Both the position numbers and the translations under genes were made by a program. The notes under the pieces are model-generated. The model worked only from the letters and a program-made list of their open reading frames with translations. It had not been told where the DNA came from and did not search any database. This document shows, one piece after another, positions 22,237 through 33,663 of a DNA stretch of 64,000 nucleotides (the stretch's first letter is position 1; each line of letters starts with the position of its first letter). This DNA comes from Luteolibacter flavescens (GTDB lineage: Bacteria; Verrucomicrobiota; Verrucomicrobiia; Verrucomicrobiales; Akkermansiaceae): positions 1 to 64,000 of the forward strand of contig NZ_JAPDDS010000011.1 in NCBI RefSeq assembly GCF_025950085.1. Reading direction: 5' to 3'.

Positions 22237-22902
22237 ATGAAAACCGGACTTCTATTCATCTCTGCGGCATCCAGCATTCTTCTGGCCTCATGCAGTTCCA
22301 CCGTCCCGCTCACGGTGGCAAACCAGCAGGATCTGGAGAAAGCGACCTGGATCACCCTTGAGACCAAGCGGGTCGTCATGAGCAAGGACTCCGGGATGCG
22401 GACCGGGGTGATGCCGCAGCAGGAAGCGGTCGCCGCTTTCAAGGAAGCATCAAGGGTCCGGGGCGCGAAGAGCGAGAGCATCCATCAGGACAAGGCGATG
22501 GTCCGGGGCGGGCGCATGGTGTCCGGCTTCGCCAACAACCACTTCCCCCACTACGCATTCGGAGAAACCTGGATGGGCACCCAGCGGGAGGTCCAGCTCC
22601 AGACCACGAAGCACGGCATGGAGGCCGTCGTGTCCTACGACCATCAGGTCCTCGCCCATCCCTCGGGCGAGCTGTCGGAACTGCAAAAACCGCTATCCGG
22701 AAAGGAGCAGGTGGCCACCTACATCCCCGCGAAAAAGATCAAGGAAGCGGTGAGCTTCGCTGGCGGCGAGTCGAAGGCGTCCGTCCGCGTCAGGACCGCC
22801 GGCTTCAAGGGAAGTATCCCCTACGGCTCGGCCCTCGTCCTGAAAACGAGCGGCTCCAGCACGATGACCGAATACGTGATGTTCACCTTCTCCTTCGAGT
22901 AA
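22237..22902 (+). CDS. Lipoprotein of unknown function
   Basis: A 221-residue protein with a lipoprotein signal: MKTGLLF, a hydrophobic stretch, then LLASC with the lipidated Cys at 19. No domain was recognised in the mature part, which is predicted to be rich in beta strands. The ATG at 22237 gives the shortest proper signal; another ATG 8 codons earlier is possible. It converges on eno, whose terminator hairpin lies between them. Confidence 0.65.
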   Translation: MKTGLLFISAASSILLASCSSTVPLTVANQQDLEKATWITLETKRVVMSKDSGMRTGVMPQQEAVAAFKEASRVRGAKSESIHQDKAMVRGGRMVSGFANNHFPHYAFGETWMGTQREVQLQTTKHGMEAVVSYDHQVLAHPSGELSELQKPLSGKEQVATYIPAKKIKEAVSFAGGESKASVRVRTAGFKGSIPYGSALVLKTSGSSTMTEYVMFTFSFE

Positions 22903-22924
22903 CCGGGCAATCCCCGCAGTAAAC

Positions 22925-22954
22925 AAAAAGCGGCCCGCACAGGATGCGGGCCGC
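22925..22954 (-). terminator. Rho-independent terminator of eno
   Basis: A perfect 10-bp GC stem (22930-22939 with 22945-22954) around a 5-base loop. On the minus strand it is followed by TTTTT (plus-strand A at 22925-22929). It lies about 55 bases past the eno stop and may also slow transcription coming from the lipoprotein gene. Confidence 0.8.
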
Positions 22955-23010
22955 CTTGAGAAGCGGAGTGGCTGCAAGATTGATCCGCACTCGGGGTGCG
23001 GACCAATAAC

Positions 23011-25070
<2,060 letters not shown>

Positions 25071-25079
25071 TTCGAATTT

Positions 25080-26912
25080 TCAGGGATTCACCGCGGTGAT
25101 CGACTGGATGGTGTAGGAATGCGTGACCTCGTGCTCGTCGCGGACCTGCACGGCGTCTCCCGGTTTCTTGTTGAGCAGGGCGGCACCCAGCTCGGACAGG
25201 TAGGAGAGTTCCGCCTTCTCGGGGTTCGAATCCCACGCGCCAAGCACGGTGTAGGTCATTTGTTTGCCATCCTCCGCCACGAGGTTGACGATGGTGCCGA
25301 TGTTCACCGCGGAGGCGTCGGCCCCCTTGAAGTCGGTGCCGCGGGCGCGGGAAATGTCGCGCTGGAGCTCGGTCTTGCGGTTGTTGAGGTACTTCTGGTG
25401 ATCCTTCGCGGACTTGTACTCGAAGTTCTCGCGGAGGTCGCCGTATTCGCGGGCGATGGAGATGTCCTTCGTGTTCTGCGGGATGCGGTTCCGGATGATG
25501 TCGTCCAGCTCCTCCTTCTTCTTCTCGAGGCTGGGCCAGGAGACGAGCAGGTCCTGCTCCTTCTTCGCACCGTAGCCGGCGACGAGTTCGCCGGTCTCCG
25601 GGCGGGCCTTGATCACGCGGGCCATCAGGCTCTTGCGGTCGAGGTCGCTGAAAACCGGGCACTCCATCAGGCGGCGGCCGAAGTTGCGGGCCTCGTTCAC
25701 GTCCATCGAACCGACGATGTCGCTCAGCAGCACCTTGTCGTCCGAGAGCATCGACTGGAGGCGCGTCGTCTTGCGCGGTCCGTCGCTGAGGTGGTCGGTT
25801 TCGAGCAGGTTCAGGATGCACGCACCCACTTCATTGCTGAAGATGCCGGAGGCGGTGGTGTCGCGCTCGCGGCAGACCCAGATGAGGGCATCGGTGCCGA
25901 GCGAGCGGCGGGCCAAGGCGGAGACCAGATACTCGGAGAGGCGCTTCATCTCGCCGCGCTCCTCGAGGAGCTTCGCGATTTCGGCGACGCCACGGGTGCC
26001 GACCTTGTCGAAGATGTAGGTGAGCACATCGACCCAGCGTTCACCGAAGGCGGCCGGGAATTCCTCGTAAATCGCGCGCTGGCGTGCGGAAGCGAGGCCA
26101 TTGAGTGCGTCGGCGAGGCGATTCTCCTCGGAGGCGAGCAGGTCGGAAAGACGAAGCGATTCGGCAGGCAGCTCGATATCGTCAAAGGCGCGCACCATTT
26201 CATCGCGGGCCGAGAGCAGCTCGAGAGCAGGCCCGAGGGAGATGCGGACGTTTTTCGCCGCGGTCTCATTGATGCCGGAAAGCAAGCGCTGGAGGGACGC
26301 GGTGTCCGCCTTGAAAAGGGCGAGATCGCTGGTGATCGCTTCCAAGGCCTTCGCCATCGACTTCAGGTCGCGGGCTTGCTCGAAGTCGGACACCAGTGCC
26401 TGGGCCGGACTGAGATCGCCGGAGCGAAGCGAAAGCGGATCCGTGCGGCGGGACGGGACGACCACGCGCTTGCTCTCGCGGAGGGAGCGCTTGGCGGCCT
26501 CCCACCACTTGCGGAAGTCATCGGCAGGGATGACGACGCCGGAGAGCTCCTTTTCGAGGGCGTCGACGGTCATGGTGCCGCCATGGCTGGCGAGAAGGTG
26601 GATCACGAGCTCGACGGGATCGCTCTTCGAAAGGGCGCGCAGCTCTTCAAGCTGCTCGACCTTCTTCGCGCGAAAGTCTCCCGGATCGAGCGGTTCGGTC
26701 CGCTGGATCGCGAACTGGAGGTCCATGGTCTGGCCGCTGCTTTGCTCGAAGTCGATCGTGACCTTTTTCGACGGAAGGTCCCAGCTGATCACTTTCCCTG
26801 CGCCCCAGGCCTTATGAAGACAAAATTGCCCGGGGGAGAGCTGATCGAGTCGATTTGCAACGGCTTGGTTGATTCTTCCGGCTTCAAGCAGTTTCTCCAA
26901 ATCGGGATGCAT
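25080..26912 (-). CDS. greA: GreA/GreB-type transcript cleavage factor with long N-terminal region
   Basis: Helps stalled RNA polymerase cut its backtracked transcript. Of 610 residues only the last 155 or so are Gre-like. The coiled-coil tip keeps YGDLRENFEY, with the two catalytic acids of the known DLxEN tip, and the C-terminal FKBP-like part follows. The first 450 residues are mostly helical, with no recognised domain. Chlamydial GreA proteins are also about 715 residues with a long N-terminal part, so this may be a PVC-wide form. The start is uncertain: ATG 26912 (MHPDLEKLLEAG) is used; ATG 26957 would add 15 residues. Confidence 0.85.
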   Translation of the reverse strand: MHPDLEKLLEAGRINQAVANRLDQLSPGQFCLHKAWGAGKVISWDLPSKKVTIDFEQSSGQTMDLQFAIQRTEPLDPGDFRAKKVEQLEELRALSKSDPVELVIHLLASHGGTMTVDALEKELSGVVIPADDFRKWWEAAKRSLRESKRVVVPSRRTDPLSLRSGDLSPAQALVSDFEQARDLKSMAKALEAITSDLALFKADTASLQRLLSGINETAAKNVRISLGPALELLSARDEMVRAFDDIELPAESLRLSDLLASEENRLADALNGLASARQRAIYEEFPAAFGERWVDVLTYIFDKVGTRGVAEIAKLLEERGEMKRLSEYLVSALARRSLGTDALIWVCRERDTTASGIFSNEVGACILNLLETDHLSDGPRKTTRLQSMLSDDKVLLSDIVGSMDVNEARNFGRRLMECPVFSDLDRKSLMARVIKARPETGELVAGYGAKKEQDLLVSWPSLEKKKEELDDIIRNRIPQNTKDISIAREYGDLRENFEYKSAKDHQKYLNNRKTELQRDISRARGTDFKGADASAVNIGTIVNLVAEDGKQMTYTVLGAWDSNPEKAELSYLSELGAALLNKKPGDAVQVRDEHEVTHSYTIQSITAVNP

Positions 26913-27221
26913 GCCGGGGCAAAATGAGAACCAGCACCCGTTTGTGCAAGGTTTCATGCTGATCAATTCAGGCAGCAAACGCGTTGGCGGGCCTTTATTC
27001 CCTCTCTTTTTGCCCCCGCCCACGGAAAGTCGCGGCATTTCGGGCCCACTTGGCCGACCGGGCCACGTCCGTGAAGGAGGGCTTCTCGACCGGCGGAAAT
27101 GCCCATGATAGTTCCTGCGCGGAAAAACGGCTTTTTCGACTAGCGCGCCGCGTGGGGAAAATCCAAGTTTCCGCCGTGGCCGCAAGCGCACCCGCGGCCG
27201 GTTGATTTTTCACTCTCGATC
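26913..27221. other. Divergent intergenic region between greA and sdhB
   Basis: This 309-base stretch should hold the promoters of both greA and sdhB. Reading frames here are not convincing. A run of C and T with TTTTTGCCCCCGCCC lies near 27006-27021. No clear operator, terminator or RNA motif was seen. Confidence 0.4.
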
Positions 27222-27977
27222 ATGAACCTCACGCTGAAGGTCTGGCGCCAGAGCGGTCCTAACGACAAAGGCCGCATCGAAACGTATCCCGCCAACAATA
27301 TCCCCGAGGAAGCCTCCTTCCTGGAGATGCTGGACATCGTGAACGAGGAGATCGTGATGTCCGGCGCCGAGCCGATCCACTTCGACCACGACTGCCGCGA
27401 GGGAATCTGCGGGATGTGCTCGCTGACCATCAATGGCGTGCCCCACGGCAAGGAAGGCGGCATCACCACCTGCCAGGTCCACATGCGGAAATTCCGCGAC
27501 GGTGACACCATCTGGATCGAGCCCTTCCGCGCGAAAGCTTTCCCGATCATCCGCGACCTCATCGTGGACCGCGCCGCCATGGACCGCATCATCGCGGCCG
27601 GCGGCTACGTCGATATCCGCACCGGCTCCGCGGTGGATGCGAATTCCATCCCGATCGCCAAGGTGGATGCCGACACCGCCTTCGACGCCGCCGCGTGCAT
27701 CGGCTGCGGTGCCTGCGTGGCCGCATGCCCGAATGCCAGCGCCATGCTTTTCGTCTCCGCAAAGGTTTCCCACCTCGGCCACCTGCCGCAGGGTCAGCCG
27801 GAGCGCAACAAGCGCGTGCTGGCCATGGTCGGCCAGATGGATGCCGAGGGCTTCGGCAACTGCACGAACCACTACGAGTGCGAGGCAGCCTGCCCGAAGG
27901 AAATCAGCGTGGACCACATCGCGCTGATGAACCGCGACTACGCCAAGGCGATGCTCGCGGAACAATTCTGCTCATAA
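27222..27977 (+). CDS. sdhB: Succinate dehydrogenase/fumarate reductase iron-sulfur subunit
   Basis: Passes electrons between the flavoprotein and quinone site of complex II; 251 residues. The [2Fe-2S] ligands are Cys58, Cys63, Cys66 and Cys84 (CREGICGMC). The [4Fe-4S]/[3Fe-4S] ligands are in [12 protein letters not shown] (159-170) and in Cys214, Cys220 and Cys224. It belongs to the longer actinobacterial/Bacteroidetes-like type B form, judging by the segment between the clusters. The sdhA and sdhC genes are absent: upstream is divergent greA. The next gene begins at the base after its stop. Confidence 0.94.
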   Translation: MNLTLKVWRQSGPNDKGRIETYPANNIPEEASFLEMLDIVNEEIVMSGAEPIHFDHDCREGICGMCSLTINGVPHGKEGGITTCQVHMRKFRDGDTIWIEPFRAKAFPIIRDLIVDRAAMDRIIAAGGYVDIRTGSAVDANSIPIAKVDADTAFDAAACIGCGACVAACPNASAMLFVSAKVSHLGHLPQGQPERNKRVLAMVGQMDAEGFGNCTNHYECEAACPKEISVDHIALMNRDYAKAMLAEQFCS

Positions 27978-28430
27978 ATGATCCTCCCCCTCGGCCTCGC
28001 GCTCACACTGGCGTCCGGAGTTGCCCCGGCGACCGCGCGGTGGGCGCAGGCTCAGGAAAGGCGGATTTTGAAAGAGGGCGTGCCCCTTGCGGCGGAAGGC
28101 CTGGCATTCGCCGCGGAGCTACAGATAGAGCGCCCGGAAGAGGTCCGGGTGCTGGAGGTGAATCCGATTCCCCTGCCCTTCCCCCGCCCCTTGGTAAGGC
28201 TGGCTGGCCGCTGGGGTCTGCCGCTTTTCGAACCCGGCGGGATGGCACTCGGAAAAGGGATCTATATCCTGGAAGGAAATTCCCGCGTGCTGCGCCACGA
28301 GCTTGTCCACGTGGCCCAGTACCAGCAAATGGGCGGCATCGGCCCCTTCATGCGCCGGTACCTGATGGAATGCCTCACCCACGGGTATTTCGACGCCCCG
28401 CTGGAAGTGGAGGCACGGGAGAGGGAGTAA
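27978..28430 (+). CDS. Small HExxH putative metalloprotease
   Basis: A 150-residue protein with a hydrophobic N-terminus that may be a signal peptide or anchor (1-25). The zinc motif HELVH is at 107-111 and is followed by AQYQQMGG, like the DUF4157-type peptidase-related families. A downstream acidic third ligand is possible at Glu131 or later. It begins directly after the sdhB stop with no gap. A link to complex II is suggested only by this position. Catalytic activity is not shown by the sequence alone. Confidence 0.6.
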   Translation: MILPLGLALTLASGVAPATARWAQAQERRILKEGVPLAAEGLAFAAELQIERPEEVRVLEVNPIPLPFPRPLVRLAGRWGLPLFEPGGMALGKGIYILEGNSRVLRHELVHVAQYQQMGGIGPFMRRYLMECLTHGYFDAPLEVEARERE

Positions 28431-28446
28431 GGCTGATCCTTCCGGA

Positions 28447-28845
28447 TCAAGAGTGCCACTTCTCCACGTCAAGTCCCTGCACCCGGCGGAACTCATTCAG
28501 GTTTCCCGTTACCAAGGTCCAACCGTTCGCGCGGGCGATACCTGCGATCAGGTAGTCAATCGACCCGATTGGCGTGCCCGTTTTCTCCAATTCCGCCCGG
28601 ACCTTGGCGGCTTCGATAGCCTCCTTGCTCTCAAACGGAGCGATCGGGCAAAGAGCCAAAAGATTATCAACGGCTTTCCGCTTCTGCGATACGTCGATGG
28701 TGGCCTTCTGAAGTCCGACCTCCAACTCATAGACAGTCATGATCGAAACCCGCACTTCGTCCCGACGACACCCGCGGAGCTTCGCCAGAACTTCCGAATC
28801 GCCCCGCACCAGGCGGATGCACGTGTCCGTATCGAGCAAGTGCAT
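28447..28845 (-). CDS. vapC: VapC-type PIN-domain toxin
   Basis: Predicted ribonuclease toxin of 132 residues. The PIN acidic residues are visible: Asp5 (LLDTD), Glu40 or Glu42 (YELEVG) and Asp97 (GSIDYLIA), with the closing VTGNLNEFRRV typical of VapC. It begins 3 bases after the antitoxin gene stops. The module is somewhat less GC-rich than its surroundings, as is common for mobile toxin-antitoxin pairs. Confidence 0.9.
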   Translation of the reverse strand: MHLLDTDTCIRLVRGDSEVLAKLRGCRRDEVRVSIMTVYELEVGLQKATIDVSQKRKAVDNLLALCPIAPFESKEAIEAAKVRAELEKTGTPIGSIDYLIAGIARANGWTLVTGNLNEFRRVQGLDVEKWHS

Positions 28846-28848
28846 CGC

Positions 28849-29076
28849 TCAAATCTCCACCGGTTTCGAATCCGCCAGCCGGTCGGGCTGCTCCAGTTCT
28901 CCGATGACGGGAAACATCGCCTCCAGATCGCTCGGCCAACCATTGCGATCCAGAGGCGTGATCACAAGCATACCGTCCTTTTCATCAATCATCACGTCGC
29001 CCACTGGCAGTGAATATTTCTTGGGAAGCCGCACTGCGAGGCTGCCTCCGTTTTTGAAGACCCGCGTCTTTTCCAT
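28849..29076 (-). CDS. vapB: VapB-type AbrB-fold antitoxin
   Basis: A 75-residue DNA-binding antitoxin partner of VapC. The N-terminal half has the swapped-hairpin AbrB pattern (TRVFKNGGSLAVRLPKKY). The C-terminal half, rich in acidic and Pro residues, is the likely toxin-binding tail. It is the first gene of the pair and probably represses the pair's promoter in the 217 bases upstream. Confidence 0.87.
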   Translation of the reverse strand: MEKTRVFKNGGSLAVRLPKKYSLPVGDVMIDEKDGMLVITPLDRNGWPSDLEAMFPVIGELEQPDRLADSKPVEI

Positions 29077-29293
29077 AAGCGGAATCTACCATGCTCCAAC
29101 CGAAGGCCAACACAATACATCATTCAAGGTGTATCGATTGACCGACAGTGCAAAAAGCTCGCCCAGAACACCTCTCCCCGGCCTTGCCACTTGGCAGGGT
29201 CTGTGCTTTTCTCCGCACGTCGCAGGTATTTAAGTTTCATTAAACACCTGAAAGCTTCCCCCTCAGGCTTTCGTAGCTCCCGTGGCTTTTCCG

Positions 29294-32200
29294 ATGTTTC
29301 TCCGGCGCACTTTCGCACTCCTCGCCCTGTTCACCACAGCGGCCAGTGGCCAAGCCACGCCTGATCCCGGCGAGATCACGATGGCGAGCTGGCCGTCGCT
29401 TTCACCCGATGGGAAGACGATCGCCTTTGAGTGGCGTGACGACCTCTGGTCGGCCCCGGTCGCCGGTGGCATGGCCGAGCGGCTGACCGCCCACCCGGCC
29501 CGCGACTCCTTCCCGGTGTATTCGCCGGATGGAAAGACGCTCTACTTTTGCTCCACCCGCGCGGGATTCCTACAGCTCTTCTCGATGCCCGCAGGCGGCG
29601 GCCCGGCCACGCAGCACACCTTTCACTCCGAGGGCGCGAGCCTGGAGGACATCACGCCGGATGGCACCAAGGCCCTCGTCCGCGGCCTGCGGGACGAGCC
29701 GGGATTCCGTCCGGAGCGCCTGATCGAGATCGACCTCCGCCGCGAGACCCCAGAGCGCTACCTCTTCAATGAAAAGGGCCAGTCCGCGCACTACTCGCCG
29801 GATGGCAAGCAGGTGCTCTTTTGCCGCGAGGGCGAGCAACTCTATCGCAAGGGCTACCGCGGCCCGCGCGCGTGCTCGATCTGGCGCTACGATATCGACT
29901 CGAAGACCTTCACGCCGATCGTGAAGGAGGAAACCGAGTCCCGCTCGCCGCTCTGGTGGCCGGACGGGAAGGGCTTCTACTACGTCTCCGAGCGTGACGG
30001 CACCTTCAATCTCTGGAGCCGGGACTTCACCAGCGGCGAGGACAAGCAGCTCACCACCTTCAAGGACGACGGCGTCATCCGGCCGAGCATCTCCGAAGAT
30101 GGATCGGTGCTCCTTTTCCGCCGTGGCTTCCACCTGTGGACGCTGAAGCCCGGAGGAAAGCCGGAGCAGCTCAAGATCCGCCAGCAGGAGGACCTGCCGG
30201 ACACCACGAAGGAGCTGCGCAAGATCACCGGCACGGTGGACGCGGACTTCTCGCCCAGCGGCCTGGAGATCGTCTTCTGCGCCGAGGGCGAGCTGTGGAC
30301 CAGCGATACCGTGATGCGCGAGCCGAACCGCCTGACGCACACTGACGCCCGCGAGGAAGATGCCGTCTTCTCGCCCGACGGCCAATGGATCTACTACCGC
30401 AAGGACGACGGCATCGATTGCAATATCTGGCGCGTCCGCCGCAAGCAGGAGAAGGAATACTGGTGGCGGGCAGGAAGCTTCGAGCACGAGCAGGTGACGA
30501 AGGGCAACGAGCCGAAGCGCCGCATGAAGCTCAGCCCGGACGGCAGCCGCATCGCCTACATCTCCGGCGGCGGGGATCTCTGGGTGGCGGAATCCGACGG
30601 CTCCTCGCCCGAGCTGCTTTTCAAGTGCTGGGATGCACCGACCTTCGATTGGTCGCCGGATTCCGGCTGGCTGGTCTTTGCCGCGCAGGACCAGAATTTC
30701 AACCGCGACATCTACATCATGCCTGCGGATGGCTCCATCGAGCCATTCAACCTGTCGCGTCACCCGGACTTCGAGGGTTCGCCAAAGTGGTCGCCGGACG
30801 GTCGCCGGATCGCCTTCACCGGCCGCCGCCTGAACAACGAGATGAGCCTCTTCTTCGTCGATCTGAAGATCGAGGAAGCCGTGCGCTCGACCCGTGACCG
30901 CCGCGAGATCGATGCCGAGTCGGCCATGCGCGACGACCCGCTCTATCGTCTGGAAGAGGGCGACGAGGACGAGGCCGATGAGGCGGAGGAAGAAAAGACC
31001 GCCACCGAATCGATCCCGAAGACCGCTGTCGCCGAGGAAACGCCGCTGTCGGAGAAGCCGAAGCGCAAGCGGATGAGCATCGACTTCGAAGGACTAAGCG
31101 ACCGCATCGTGCGGCTGAATACACGGGGCATCGAGCCCGAGCGCCTGATCTGGTCCGGCGACTCGAAGACCATCTTCTTCCAGAGCAAGAACAGCAGCAC
31201 CGACAAGCTCTTCCGGATCGAGGCCCGGGACGGCGCGTCCATGGCGGAGGAAGCGGACTTCCGCGCCCTGCCGGTCCGCATCGACAAGGACGGCACCTCC
31301 TACTGGGTCGCCGACCGGGCACCGGCGGTGCTGAAGAAAGGAAAGCTCACGCGCTACCCCGTCTCCGCCCGCCTCGTGCGCGATCGCGTGGCCCACCAGC
31401 GGCTGTGGTTTCGCTCCATCTGGCGGACGCTTCGCGATCGCTTCTACGATCCATCCATGAACGGCCGCGAGTGGGACAAGGTGCTCGCAAAGTATGAAGA
31501 TGCCGCCGCGCACGCACCCGATTCGCCGACCTTCGACGGCATCGTCGGCATGATGCTGGGCGAGCTGAATGCCTCGCACCTCACCTTCATCTCATCCGTC
31601 TGGCCGAAGCCGTGGGAAAACGAAGGCGCGGAATTCCTCTCCACCCGCCATCTCGGCATCCGCTTCCAGCGCCACGGAGCGGGCGATCCCCTCACCGTCG
31701 CCTCCGTCATCGCGGGCAGCCCCGCCGCGCTGTGCAAGCCACCCGTCCAGCCCGGCGACACCATCGTGAAGATCAACGGACGTGCCATCGATGGCTCGAT
31801 GCCCGTCCACCGCTTCATGAACGGCCGCCTCGACCGCGACGTCTCGCTGGTGATCCGCGACCAGTCCGGCAAGGAGCGCACGCACAATCTCAACCCCATC
31901 AGCTACCTCCGCGCCCGTAACCTGGCCGAGGCCCAGGTGGTGACGGACAACCGCAAGCGCGTGGAAGAGATTTCCCAAGGTCGGCTCGGATACGTCCACA
32001 TCGCGCGGATGTATTGGGATGAGTTCGAGCAATTCGAGCGCGAGATCTACGCCGCGGGCCATGGCAAGGAAGGCCTCATCATCGACATCCGCGACAATGG
32101 TGGCGGCTTCATCACGGACCACCTGCTGACCGTGCTCTGCCAGCCTCGCCACGCCGTGACGATCCCCCGCGGTGGCGGCCCCGGCTACCCGCAGGACCGC

Positions 32201-32617
32201 AAGGTGTATGCCTCCTGGCACAAGCCACTGGTGGTGGTTTGCAACCAGAACTCCTTCTCGAATGCCGAGATCTTCGCCCACGCGATCAAGACCCTGAAGC
32301 GCGGACCGCTGGTCGGAGTGACCACGGCGGGCGGCGTGATCTCCGCGTCGCGCGACCGCATCCTCGACGCTGGCACCCTTCGCATCCCCTTCCGCGGCTG
32401 GTTCGCGCCCGACTCCGGCGTGGACATGGAGATGAATGGCGCGGTCCCGGACCACGTCGTGTGGCCCGAGCCGGGCCAACTGATCGCTGGTGAAGATCCC
32501 CAGCTCCAGAAGGCCGTGGACGTGCTGCTCAAGGACGTGGACGCCGCAGAGAAGGATGACTTCACGCCCCGCTACCGCAGCGGCTACACGCCGGTGGAAG
32601 GTGAGCCGGTGAAGTGA
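29294..32617 (+). CDS. Tricorn-type serine protease, exported
   Basis: Large peptidase related to archaeal tricorn, about 1107 residues with a signal peptide. Two sets of beta-propeller repeats come first (many SPDGK motifs), then an acidic/lysine insert (about 555-605), a C1 part with NASHL carrying the likely catalytic His762, a PDZ domain and a C2 part with NQNSFSNAEIF carrying the likely nucleophile Ser989. The residue after that serine is Asn; as I recall it is Asp in Thermoplasma tricorn. It would trim peptides in the periplasm. GTG at 29282 is an alternative start; ATG 29294 fits the signal peptide better. Confidence 0.88.
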   Translation: MFLRRTFALLALFTTAASGQATPDPGEITMASWPSLSPDGKTIAFEWRDDLWSAPVAGGMAERLTAHPARDSFPVYSPDGKTLYFCSTRAGFLQLFSMPAGGGPATQHTFHSEGASLEDITPDGTKALVRGLRDEPGFRPERLIEIDLRRETPERYLFNEKGQSAHYSPDGKQVLFCREGEQLYRKGYRGPRACSIWRYDIDSKTFTPIVKEETESRSPLWWPDGKGFYYVSERDGTFNLWSRDFTSGEDKQLTTFKDDGVIRPSISEDGSVLLFRRGFHLWTLKPGGKPEQLKIRQQEDLPDTTKELRKITGTVDADFSPSGLEIVFCAEGELWTSDTVMREPNRLTHTDAREEDAVFSPDGQWIYYRKDDGIDCNIWRVRRKQEKEYWWRAGSFEHEQVTKGNEPKRRMKLSPDGSRIAYISGGGDLWVAESDGSSPELLFKCWDAPTFDWSPDSGWLVFAAQDQNFNRDIYIMPADGSIEPFNLSRHPDFEGSPKWSPDGRRIAFTGRRLNNEMSLFFVDLKIEEAVRSTRDRREIDAESAMRDDPLYRLEEGDEDEADEAEEEKTATESIPKTAVAEETPLSEKPKRKRMSIDFEGLSDRIVRLNTRGIEPERLIWSGDSKTIFFQSKNSSTDKLFRIEARDGASMAEEADFRALPVRIDKDGTSYWVADRAPAVLKKGKLTRYPVSARLVRDRVAHQRLWFRSIWRTLRDRFYDPSMNGREWDKVLAKYEDAAAHAPDSPTFDGIVGMMLGELNASHLTFISSVWPKPWENEGAEFLSTRHLGIRFQRHGAGDPLTVASVIAGSPAALCKPPVQPGDTIVKINGRAIDGSMPVHRFMNGRLDRDVSLVIRDQSGKERTHNLNPISYLRARNLAEAQVVTDNRKRVEEISQGRLGYVHIARMYWDEFEQFEREIYAAGHGKEGLIIDIRDNGGGFITDHLLTVLCQPRHAVTIPRGGGPGYPQDRKVYASWHKPLVVVCNQNSFSNAEIFAHAIKTLKRGPLVGVTTAGGVISASRDRILDAGTLRIPFRGWFAPDSGVDMEMNGAVPDHVVWPEPGQLIAGEDPQLQKAVDVLLKDVDAAEKDDFTPRYRSGYTPVEGEPVK

Positions 32618-32633
32618 GACGCCCGCCCCCGGC

Positions 32634-33650
32634 CTACTCCACGGTGATCTTGAAAAAGCGCTTCGCCGTGGATGCCGGGAGGGTGTGGCTCGTCTCATTG
32701 GCCAGTCCTTGGACGGTGGCCACCTGCACGAACGCTCCATCGAGCGTGTCCGAGGCCATGATCCTGTAGCTCTTCCCGGCGACGCTGTTCCAGGAGAGTG
32801 TCACTTGGCCCGGACTTGAGGTTCCCGGTCCTTGCACGGTGGCGCGGAAGAAGGATGCGCCGGAGTTGGGATTTGTACCTGCGACGTACTCGTCCTTGTT
32901 CGACTGGCCGTCCTTGTCCCGGTCTTCGTTGGCATCGGCTGGATTGGTAGGGTTCAGGCCGTTCGCCCTTTCCCATGCGTCCGGCATGCCGTCGTTGTCC
33001 TCGTCGGGATTGGTGGATCCACCTCCCGGAACGTAGTCGCCCAAGGACGGCACTCCGCTGGAGATCGCATAGACCCGCTGCGTGGCGAAATCGAATCCCG
33101 CTCCGCCCCCGTCAACCGCTTGCCCCTTGTTGTCTATCCATGTGAACGCCCAAGTCATCTTGGAATACTTGAGACCGATCATGAATACCGGCACGTCGCC
33201 ATCCCTCATATCTCCCTTCACCGACGTGATGAAGGTGTTCTCGAAATTCAGCTCGGTCATCACCGAGAGATTGTGTGGCGGCGATGACGAAGGCTGCACC
33301 ACGTGGAGCTTCAGGTGCATGCGACTTCCCTTGGTGCAGGCGTTCATCAGGTCTCCCACGCTGCGGTCCACACGCAACATCAGGGAGCACTCGCCTGCGG
33401 TCTCCCCCTTGACCGGGGTCCCCGTTCTGAGTGAAGACTCGTTTCCCGTCCCTTGCTCGAAGCCCACCAACTCCACCCAGGAGTGGGTCGCATCCGTATC
33501 CACAACCGCACCGGACGCATCCTTCATGGAAAGGAAGACATCCGCCGCCGAGGCAGGCATCGCGGCATGGCACAGCACGCCGACCATGGCGGCAAGAACG
33601 CTCGCTCCGGCCCCGTGTCCGGGAACCGATCTGGAGATCCGTGTGATCAT
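32634..33650 (-). CDS. Secreted Hcp-like protein with calcium-binding repeats
   Basis: A 338-residue exported protein. The signal peptide is about 1-36 (ends ASAAD). Residues 37-195 resemble the Hcp tube-protein fold of type VI secretion, starting DVFLSMKDASG with a WVELVGFEQG strand. Residues 214-262 are Asp/Asn-rich repeats like thrombospondin type 3 (DEDNDGMPDAWE). The last 70 residues are a beta domain. A classical Hcp has no signal peptide, and no type VI genes are nearby, so this is probably a secreted relative. It is convergent with the tricorn gene and follows its Hcp-like partner by 13 bases. Confidence 0.72.
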   Translation of the reverse strand: MITRISRSVPGHGAGASVLAAMVGVLCHAAMPASAADVFLSMKDASGAVVDTDATHSWVELVGFEQGTGNESSLRTGTPVKGETAGECSLMLRVDRSVGDLMNACTKGSRMHLKLHVVQPSSSPPHNLSVMTELNFENTFITSVKGDMRDGDVPVFMIGLKYSKMTWAFTWIDNKGQAVDGGGAGFDFATQRVYAISSGVPSLGDYVPGGGSTNPDEDNDGMPDAWERANGLNPTNPADANEDRDKDGQSNKDEYVAGTNPNSGASFFRATVQGPGTSSPGQVTLSWNSVAGKSYRIMASDTLDGAFVQVATVQGLANETSHTLPASTAKRFFKITVE

Positions 33651-33663
33651 GGCAGACCCGGGA

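Noticed and set aside
25222-25233. GGTTCGAATCCC, like a tRNA T-arm
   Set aside because: It lies inside the greA coding frame and no acceptor stem or other arms can be formed around it.
25119-26927. 602-residue plus-strand open frame opposite greA
   Set aside because: It mirrors the greA gene and has the composition of an antisense frame.
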